8,693 nt of DNA from Bacteroidales bacterium (GTDB lineage Bacteria; Bacteroidota; Bacteroidia; Bacteroidales; B18-G4), in NCBI GenBank assembly GCA_030618905.1, contig JAUXCL010000091.1:1-8693 (forward strand), in the 5' to 3' direction. Below are positions 1 to 4,914 of this stretch, one piece after another. A program made the position numbers and the translations under genes. The stretch's first letter is position 1. Each line of letters begins with the position of its first letter. The notes under the pieces are model-generated. The model did not search any database, had not been told where the DNA came from, and worked only from the letters and a program-made list of their open reading frames with translations.

Positions 1-218
1 CCGTTAAGATTGATGTAATATGGAGAATCATTTTTAATACTCCGGATTGCAGATGATTCATCCGCATAGGGCAGGAGCGTACAGTGTGGATCCTCCTTAT
101 TGATGCCGACAACAAAGGGGTTTTCCCAGTCGGGAATGGCTTCGTTTTGAGCCTTCATCAATGAACTTTGAAAGCTGATCAGCATGATCAACATACAATA
201 AGTACTAATTTTTTTCAT
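1..218 (-). CDS. Secreted glycoside hydrolase family 2 (beta-galactosidase-like), 5' end only
   Basis: Only the first 72 codons are present; the gene continues past position 1. The N-terminus (MKKISTYCMLIMLISF) is a typical signal peptide, with likely cleavage near residues 23-26, so the enzyme should be exported to the periplasm or outer surface. The mature start, DWENPFVVGINKEDPH, then LLPYAD and SPYYINLNG, matches the conserved beginning of large GH2 beta-galactosidases (pattern 'WENP..fgiNkepphat..pY...spy..sLNG.W'). The family hydrolyses terminal beta-galactosides; the catalytic barrel lies outside the window, so substrate is open. The gene starts 12 nt after the stop of the hydroxyproline dehydratase gene and is probably co-transcribed with it. 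An alternative in-frame ATG at 230, directly after that stop codon, would add four residues (MQKN). No promoter was seen between the two genes. The GH2 call is by recalled N-terminal pattern only. Confidence 0.82.
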   Translation of the reverse strand, partial: MKKISTYCMLIMLISFQSSLMKAQNEAIPDWENPFVVGINKEDPHCTLLPYADESSAIRSIKNDSPYYINLN

Positions 219-230
219 GTTTTTTTGCAT

Positions 231-1268
231 TTATCTCAATATAAAACCTTTGTTTAGGGGATCTTCCGGGTCGAAATAAAATGTATTCCTACCGGTGATG
301 TGTGCCGTGCCGGATATTTCAGGAATCACTGCATTATATGGGCCAAAAGATACTTGTTTTCTGACTGTCACATCCATGGTGCTTCCAAGTATGCTTTCTA
401 TGGTAATCACCTGATCTTTTCTGATCTCATCCCTGGAATAATGCAATGCTGCGCGGGCACTTACCCCGGAACCGGTTGCTGACCGGTCCATCTCACCGTT
501 TGCGAAAATGCAAACATTGCGGCTGTGATTTGCAGGATTACTTGCTGGTTCAATGAAAATAGTTCCATACAGGAAGCTCAGATCTTCTTCAAAAGGATGA
601 CGGATATCGAATTGATCCATGATGGCCAGCTTAATTTTCCTGCCGAGAGCAATACATTTTTCGGATTCATCCTCTGTGAGCTTTAAACCTAGTTCATCTG
701 CATCAATAAAAGCATAAAATGCTCCACCAAAAGCAATGTCAAAATTTACTTTTCCAATACCTTTAATATCAATTGTTTGATTTTTTAGCAAGGCAAATGA
801 AGGTACATTGACAAAGGACACTTTTTCTATTTTATCTCCCTGGTAATGAGGCCTGGCGAAGATTTTGCCGGGTGGGGCATTGATAATCAGTTCAGGCTTA
901 TTTTTTGGAACCAATCCTGTTTCATAAGCCATCTTTGTTAATGCGATAATGGCATGCCCGCACATGGTACTGTATCCCTCGTTATGAAGAAAGAAAGTGC
1001 CGAAGTCAGCATCAGGAGTTACAGGATCAGTCAGGATTGCACCATACATGTCGGCATGCCCCCGGGGCTCCCACATAGTGCCTGTACGGATATGATCAAA
1101 GTGATTTTTGAAATATGCCCTCTTATCAAGGATAGTATTTCCCGGGATATCTGGTAGTCCAGCGAGGTACACCCGTAGTGGTTCACCCCCGGTATGCATC
1201 TCCAGGGTTTCAATTTTAAGCCATTCTGCTGGTGGCTGCCAGTCCCAGCCACTAAAAAGTTTGCTCAT
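231..1268 (-). CDS. trans-3-hydroxy-L-proline dehydratase (proline racemase family, Cys/Thr type)
   Basis: This 345-aa protein is full length for the proline racemase superfamily (usually 310-350 aa). It shows the N-terminal HTGGEPLRV motif, the first catalytic cysteine in HNEGYSTMCGHA (Cys103), the GGAFYAFIDA segment, and the second active-site loop MDRSATGSGVSARAAL. In that loop the second cysteine of proline racemases and 4-hydroxyproline epimerases (DRSPCGTG) is replaced by threonine (Thr265). A Cys/Thr pair is the known signature of trans-3-hydroxy-L-proline dehydratase (EC 4.2.1.77, as in human L3HYPDH), which forms delta1-pyrroline-2-carboxylate. The C-terminus, DPLNKGFILR, also resembles the end of the human enzyme. 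The start is the ATG at 1268; it is weakly preceded by any ribosome site. It lies 41 nt downstream of hypD and 12 nt upstream of the GH2 gene, so it belongs to a hydroxyproline-use operon, with its own candidate -7 box just upstream. It should be cytoplasmic. Confidence 0.9.
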   Translation of the reverse strand: MSKLFSGWDWQPPAEWLKIETLEMHTGGEPLRVYLAGLPDIPGNTILDKRAYFKNHFDHIRTGTMWEPRGHADMYGAILTDPVTPDADFGTFFLHNEGYSTMCGHAIIALTKMAYETGLVPKNKPELIINAPPGKIFARPHYQGDKIEKVSFVNVPSFALLKNQTIDIKGIGKVNFDIAFGGAFYAFIDADELGLKLTEDESEKCIALGRKIKLAIMDQFDIRHPFEEDLSFLYGTIFIEPASNPANHSRNVCIFANGEMDRSATGSGVSARAALHYSRDEIRKDQVITIESILGSTMDVTVRKQVSFGPYNAVIPEISGTAHITGRNTFYFDPEDPLNKGFILR

Positions 1269-1294
1269 ATATGCATTTCCATCATGTCGCTAAA

Positions 1295-1302
1295 CAAAGA
1301 TA
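1295..1302 (-). promoter_or_regulatory. Candidate internal Bacteroidota -7 box (TATCTTTG)
   Basis: Read on the minus strand, the 41-nt gap between hypD and the trans-3-hydroxyproline dehydratase gene contains TATCTTTG, a perfect match to the Bacteroidota -7 consensus TAnnTTTG. It is the same octamer found at both promoters of the divergent region near 4.7 kb. Transcription would start around 1288, leaving a leader of about 20 nt. No convincing -33 TTTG/TTG element is visible at the usual 19-21 nt spacing, where the sequence is the end of hypD. It may be a weak internal promoter, or chance. Confidence 0.4.
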
Positions 1303-1309
1303 CATGACT

Positions 1310-3670
1310 TTAGAGTCCTGTATGCTCTGTTCGCCGGATAATTTCATTCTGCAGGTCTTCGCCCAGCTCATTGAAGTAATCGCTGTAACCGGCTACCCTT
1401 ACGATCAGGTCTCTGTATTGTTCGGGGTGTTGTTGAGCGTTCCTGAGGGTTTCAGCGTTCACAACATTAAATTGAATATGATGGCCATTCATTTTAAAAT
1501 AACTCCTGATAAGATGAACCAGGCTGTTTATCCCTTTTTCATCATTGAGGAGATGAGGGGTAAACTTCTGGTTCAGCAGGGTACCTCCTGTTTTGATATG
1601 GTCGATCTTTGCTGCAGATTTCAGCACTGCCGTTGGCCCTTTAGTATCAGCCCCCTGTACCGGAGATATACCCTCAGATAGTGGTGTGCCTGCTTTTCTG
1701 CCGTCAGGCATGGCACCAATTACACTGCCAAAATAAACATGGCTGGTTGTGGGCAGTAGATTAATCCTGAAAACACCACCTCTGAATGAAGGCCTGCCAT
1801 CGACAGCATCATAGAAAATATCGAATATTTTTACGGCTTGTTCATCAGCATAGTCATCATCATTGCCGTATTTGGGTGTGTTGAAGATGAGCTGTTTGCG
1901 CAGTTCGTCGTGTCCATTAAAATCAGCCTTTAATGCAGCTGTCAAATCAGGCATACTTACATTTTTCTGATCGAAAACATGATATTTTACAGCTGTCAGA
2001 TTATCGGTCAGGCTCCCCAGGCCGACACCCTGTATGTATGAAGTGTTATACCGTGCACCTCCTGCGTTGTAGTCTTTTCCATTTGCAATACAATCGTCGA
2101 TCAGCAATGACATGAATGGGACCGGCATCTCTTCGGCATAGAGCTTTTCAATTGTGTTATTCCCTTTGATCTTGATATCAATGAAATAATTCAATTGCTT
2201 TCTGAGTGCTGCCATTAATTCATCAAATGTTTTGAAAGAATCAGGATCACCTGTTTCAAGACCGACCATTTTGGCAGTCCGTTGATCATAGCCATTGTTC
2301 AAAGTTATTTCAAACACTTTGGTCAGGTTGAAGTAGCCGGTCAGGAAATAACTTTCTGTTCCGAAGGCACCGCTTTCAACACAGCCACTGGCCCCACCAT
2401 TCCTGGCGTCCTCAATTGATTTCCCCTGACGGGTAAGTTCCCGGATGATGGCATCAGTGTTGAAGATAGAAGGTTGGCCAAAGCCTGTACTGACAATCTT
2501 TAATGCCCGTTGAATAAAATCGTCCGGGTTTTTACGACTGAGCTGAACCATGGATGAAGGCTGCAGGATCCGCATTTCTTCAATAACATCGAGGATGAGG
2601 TAACTTAATTCATTCACGGCATTGGAGCCATCCTCTTTAAGGCCCCCGACATTGATCAGGGCGAAATCTGTATAGGTATTGCTTTCTTTTGCAGTCACGC
2701 CGATCTTTGGAGGTGCAGGATGATTGTTGAATTTGATCCAGAAGGATTGCAGTATCTCCATGGCTTTTTCTTTTGTGAGACTACCGTCCGCCAACCCGGC
2801 TTGATAGAACGGAAACAAGTGCTGGTCCAGCCTGCCGGGATTAAATGAATCCCATGGATTGAGTTCTGTGATTACACCCACATGGACAAACCAGTAATAT
2901 TGAAGCGCTTCATGGAAAGTCTCCGGGGCATGGGCAGGCACCTTGCGGCAGATGGCAGCCAGCTTTAGTAGCTCATCTTTCTGTTCTCCATCCTCATTTT
3001 GTGCCATACGCTTGAGCTCCTCAGCATACCTTGCAGCGAAGCTGATCAAAGCATCTGCGGCAATGTCCATGGCTTTCAGTTCTTCAGTTCTTGAGAGGGA
3101 GTCAGGATCATTTTGATCAATTTTAGATAATTCTAACTGAATTTCGTTTTTCAGATCGAGAAATCCTTTTTTGTAAATCTTATCCCCCAAAACCGTATGT
3201 CCCGGCGCCCTTTGTTCCTGGAATTCAGTAAAAACACCGGCTTCATAGGCAGTTATCCATTCTTTATCCATCGCGTTAAATATCTTATCACGTTGGGTTC
3301 TGCCTTTCCAGAAAGGGATGATCTCATTCTGGTATGTTTTTCGGGTTTTATCATCGGACCTAAAAGAAACTTTGGGCCGCTCATCAAGTATTTCGAGATC
3401 CTTGATTGAGTGTAGACAAATTTCGGGATATGTTGGGGTTGCTTTAGGTGCCGGCCCTCGTTCCCCAACGATCAGTTCGCCTTTTTGGATGTAAATGGAT
3501 TTGTTCTCAAGGATATATTTAAACGCCAAAGCCCTTTGAACCGGAATTGAAACATCTTTAGCCTGCTCACTTTTATAAAAAGCTGTAATCAGCTGTGCAC
3601 GCTCTGCCGAAATGCGGTTCACCGCATTTAAGCTTTTTTCCCGAAGTTCTTTTATTCTTGTATTCATCAT
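1310..3670 (-). CDS. hypD: trans-4-hydroxy-L-proline dehydratase, glycyl radical enzyme HypD
   Basis: This 786-aa glycyl radical enzyme dehydrates trans-4-hydroxy-L-proline to (S)-delta1-pyrroline-5-carboxylate in the cytoplasm under anaerobic conditions. A PFL-type domain fills most of the protein. The active-site loop SGCVESG carries the thiyl cysteine (Cys430) followed two residues on by the glutamate (Glu432) typical of dehydratase-type family members. The C-terminal glycyl radical loop is VRVAGYSDYF with the radical glycine at about residue 761. Long stretches agree with the characterised Clostridioides difficile HypD as I recall it, for example EFQEQRAPGHTV, TPKYGNDDDYADE, LPTTSHVYFG and DHIKTGGTLLNQ, as does total length (about 789 aa there). 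That supports HypD over pyruvate formate-lyase or glycerol dehydratase. The start is uncertain: ATG at 3670 (used here), ATG at 3667, or a GTG at 3685 that lies inside a repeat array. Its activase is immediately upstream. It must not be confused with hydrogenase maturation protein HypD. Confidence 0.95.
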   Translation of the reverse strand: MMNTRIKELREKSLNAVNRISAERAQLITAFYKSEQAKDVSIPVQRALAFKYILENKSIYIQKGELIVGERGPAPKATPTYPEICLHSIKDLEILDERPKVSFRSDDKTRKTYQNEIIPFWKGRTQRDKIFNAMDKEWITAYEAGVFTEFQEQRAPGHTVLGDKIYKKGFLDLKNEIQLELSKIDQNDPDSLSRTEELKAMDIAADALISFAARYAEELKRMAQNEDGEQKDELLKLAAICRKVPAHAPETFHEALQYYWFVHVGVITELNPWDSFNPGRLDQHLFPFYQAGLADGSLTKEKAMEILQSFWIKFNNHPAPPKIGVTAKESNTYTDFALINVGGLKEDGSNAVNELSYLILDVIEEMRILQPSSMVQLSRKNPDDFIQRALKIVSTGFGQPSIFNTDAIIRELTRQGKSIEDARNGGASGCVESGAFGTESYFLTGYFNLTKVFEITLNNGYDQRTAKMVGLETGDPDSFKTFDELMAALRKQLNYFIDIKIKGNNTIEKLYAEEMPVPFMSLLIDDCIANGKDYNAGGARYNTSYIQGVGLGSLTDNLTAVKYHVFDQKNVSMPDLTAALKADFNGHDELRKQLIFNTPKYGNDDDYADEQAVKIFDIFYDAVDGRPSFRGGVFRINLLPTTSHVYFGSVIGAMPDGRKAGTPLSEGISPVQGADTKGPTAVLKSAAKIDHIKTGGTLLNQKFTPHLLNDEKGINSLVHLIRSYFKMNGHHIQFNVVNAETLRNAQQHPEQYRDLIVRVAGYSDYFNELGEDLQNEIIRRTEHTGL

Positions 3671-3683
3671 TATTTGTCTAAAC

Positions 3684-3728
3684 ACTTAATACCTGATACC
3701 TAATACTTAATACTCAATACTCAATACT
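3684..3728. repeat. Degenerate 7-bp tandem repeat between activase and hypD
   Basis: Six consecutive heptamers fit ACYYRAT on the plus strand: ACTTAAT, ACCTGAT, ACCTAAT, ACTTAAT, ACTCAAT, ACTCAAT, followed by a three-base partial. On the transcribed strand this is ATTRAGT/ATYAGGT. The array fills most of the 60-nt gap between the activase stop (3731) and the preferred hypD ATG (3670), and covers a potential GTG start at 3685. It would lie in the hypD ribosome-loading region of a polycistronic mRNA. The units vary only by transitions, as if an exact array had aged. It is unrelated in sequence to the TTCACTG array near 4.74 kb, but has the same period. Confidence 0.85.
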
Positions 3729-3730
3729 AT

Positions 3731-4522
3731 TCACCCTCCAATTCCAACAGAATATCCGCTACTTTCAAAATACTGTTTAATATCATTCATCCTCTCATCC
3801 GACACTTTATATAAATGCCCCAGATCATATTTCCTGCCCAACTGTTCATATTTATTCCTCGCCATGCCGTGATATGGAAGAAGGTCAATTTGTTGCAATT
3901 TCCTCTCTTTCATATAAGCGGCAATTTTTGAAATATTATCTTGTACATCTGTAATCCCCGGGATGACCGGAAACCGGATAATCACCTCTTTGCCCGCATC
4001 AATGATCAAGTCAAGGTTTTTCAACGACAATTGATTACTAACCCCTGAATACTTAAGGTGGATGGCATCATCCATCAACTTGATATCATACAGAAAGAGA
4101 TCTGTCAGGCCAATAATATCCTTGAGTACATGGCCATTTGAATGTCCGCTTGTGTCAAGGGTCGTATGGTAGCCTTCCTTCTTGCATTGCTTCAGTATTT
4201 CTAAAAGAAAATCCGCTTGTGCAAGGGGTTCCCCTCCGGAAAAGGTGACACCACCGTCAGACTCCTGGTAAAAGATCTTGTCTTTGTTGATCTCCTTCAT
4301 CACTTCCTGCGTGCTCATGTACTTGCCAACCGTTTCTTTCTCCTGGTAATGTTGTCCATCAAATTTTCTTTCCCTGAGCATTTCCTCTGGTTCAGAGTTC
4401 TGACTTTCAGGGTTATGACACCAAAGACAAGCCATGGGACAACCTTTCAGGAAGATGGTCGTGCGGATACCTGGTCCGTCATGGATTGCATAATGCTTTA
4501 TGTCAAAAACTAGTCCTTTCAT
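3731..4522 (-). CDS. Glycyl radical enzyme activase for HypD (radical SAM)
   Basis: This 263-aa radical SAM enzyme uses S-adenosylmethionine and a [4Fe-4S] cluster to install the glycyl radical on its partner, here surely the HypD encoded next to it. The N-terminus, HYAIHDGPGIRTTIFLKGC, followed by PMACLWCHNPES, is the activase signature; the cluster cysteines are Cys28, Cys32 and Cys35 (CxxxCxxC). The GGE motif for SAM binding is in VTFSGGEPLAQ, and further conserved segments are LDTSGH, DIKLMD and LLPYHGMARNKYEQLG. Between the CxxxCxxC motif and the GGE motif there is no cysteine, so the ferredoxin-like domain with extra clusters, carried by many non-PFL activases, is absent; length is closer to PFL activase (246 aa). 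The ATG at 4522 begins right at the conserved block; an upstream in-frame TTG at 4579 adds only unconserved residues. First gene of the operon, with a promoter near 4680. Confidence 0.93.
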   Translation of the reverse strand: MKGLVFDIKHYAIHDGPGIRTTIFLKGCPMACLWCHNPESQNSEPEEMLRERKFDGQHYQEKETVGKYMSTQEVMKEINKDKIFYQESDGGVTFSGGEPLAQADFLLEILKQCKKEGYHTTLDTSGHSNGHVLKDIIGLTDLFLYDIKLMDDAIHLKYSGVSNQLSLKNLDLIIDAGKEVIIRFPVIPGITDVQDNISKIAAYMKERKLQQIDLLPYHGMARNKYEQLGRKYDLGHLYKVSDERMNDIKQYFESSGYSVGIGG

Positions 4523-4655
4523 GGAAAAAGAATTACCTTGGAAAATATAAAGAGAATGGATAATCCTGCAGTGGTTCAATGGATAATTAATAGATCCAGC
4601 ATTCGTAAAGACCTTTGCCGAACTTATGATAGAGGTTCATATGCAGGTTCCTGAT

Positions 4656-4673
4656 AAACATAGGGATATGTTT
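4656..4673 (-). promoter_or_regulatory. Perfect inverted repeat at predicted start of the hydroxyproline operon transcript
   Basis: AAACATA and TATGTTT form 7-bp perfect arms around a 4-nt loop (GGGA on the plus strand). The -7 box of the leftward promoter ends at 4677, so transcription is expected to begin around 4669-4672, inside the distal arm. The element could be an operator overlapping the start site, or a 5'-end hairpin if transcription starts slightly earlier. The first ATG of the leader (4661) is in the stem-loop. Confidence 0.5.
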
Positions 4674-4676
4674 GTA

Positions 4677-4708
4677 CAAAGATACAAATAAAGCGTCAGT
4701 GAAGCAAG
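4677..4708 (-). promoter_or_regulatory. Promoter of the hydroxyproline operon (Bacteroidota type)
   Basis: On the minus strand a -33 box CTTG (4708-4705), a 20-nt spacer and a perfect -7 box TATCTTTG (4684-4677) match the Bacteroidota sigma-ABfr consensus TTTG-N19..21-TAnnTTTG. It points toward the activase gene, whose ATG is at 4522. The -33 box lies in one arm of the inverted repeat at 4701-4721, and the spacer contains a TTCACTG heptamer (4703-4697). Confidence 0.65.
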
Positions 4709-4721
4709 ATTAAATTGCTTC
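4701..4721. promoter_or_regulatory. Operator-like inverted repeat over the -33 box
   Basis: GAAGCAA (4701-4707), seven A/T-rich bases and TTGCTTC (4715-4721) form a perfect 7-7-7 palindrome of 21 bp. Its left arm covers most of the -33 box (4705-4708) of the leftward hydroxyproline promoter. Size, symmetry and position suit the binding site of a dimeric transcription factor, probably a repressor of that promoter. As RNA it would be a weak 7-bp stem without a U tract, so a terminator is unlikely. Which protein binds is not shown by the sequence. Confidence 0.55.
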
Positions 4722-4733
4722 TAATCACTTCTG

Positions 4734-4761
4734 TTCACTGTTCACTGTTCACTGTTCACTG
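4734..4761. repeat. Four exact tandem copies of TTCACTG
   Basis: The heptamer occurs at 4734, 4741, 4748 and 4755 without any mismatch. The array ends five bases before the -7 box at 4767, so it occupies the whole spacer and -33 region of the rightward promoter. A fifth copy in reverse orientation (CAGTGAA, 4697-4703) lies in the leftward promoter. Exact identity suggests recent expansion and possible copy-number variation. Confidence 0.93.
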
Positions 4762-4766
4762 ATTTT

Positions 4767-4774
4767 TATCTTTG
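4767..4774 (+). promoter_or_regulatory. -7 box of the promoter for the two-component system
   Basis: TATCTTTG is a perfect TAnnTTTG box in the direction of the sensor kinase gene; transcription should start near 4781, about 135 nt before the kinase ATG. At the normal -33 distance there is no TTTG, only the TTCACTG array, whose TG steps are the nearest match (ACTG ending at 4747 gives a 19-nt spacer). The promoter may therefore be weak or activator-dependent. Confidence 0.55.
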
Positions 4775-4914
4775 TAGTACGAAACATACCATAGGAACAT
4801 TGATAATCCCATTTTGAAAGATCAGGAATTATGAATCAGGATCATTGTTATAAATTTGTTTCAGATAGAGATTTTTAGTATTTTTAATTGGCCTCTAAGC
4901 AAACCAATCTACAA

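Larger units (their letters stand above)
4523..4914. other. Divergent intergenic control region
   Basis: About 390 bp separate the activase gene (leftward) from the sensor kinase gene (rightward). The region holds two opposing promoters, two inverted repeats and one heptamer array, each listed separately. The predicted leaders are about 150 nt leftward and about 135 nt rightward. Each leader contains one short reading frame: a 24-codon frame on the minus strand (4661 to 4587) and a 15-codon frame on the plus strand (4831 to 4878, with AGGA just before its ATG). Neither can be assigned a function. No rho-independent terminator or tRNA is seen here. Confidence 0.8.

Noticed and set aside
231..1268. 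Proline racemase or 4-hydroxyproline epimerase
   Set aside because: Both need a second catalytic cysteine, which is threonine here (Thr265).
1271..1681. Open frame of 136 codons on the plus strand
   Set aside because: It lies antisense to the well-conserved C-terminus of hypD; its translation has no recognisable domain. The same holds for other antisense frames at 4217-4513, 5970-6260, 7820-8026 and 8297-8602.
1310..3670. Pyruvate formate-lyase or choline trimethylamine-lyase
   Set aside because: PFL has two adjacent active-site cysteines, whereas this loop has GCVESG; the overall sequence agrees far better with HypD.
3671..3685. GTG at 3685 as the hypD start
   Set aside because: The five added residues are not recognisable, the codon sits in the heptamer array, and two ATGs follow at 3670 and 3667. 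It is not excluded, as the length would also fit.
4523..4579. TTG at 4579 as the activase start
   Set aside because: It would add 19 unconserved residues; the family normally begins just before the DGPGIR block, as with ATG 4522.
4734..4761. CRISPR array
   Set aside because: The units are 7 bp and directly adjacent with no spacers; the array at 3684-3728 fails for the same reason.
4888..4914. TTG at 4888 as the kinase start
   Set aside because: It would put nine polar residues before the signal peptide; ATG 4915 or 4924 gives a normal n-region.
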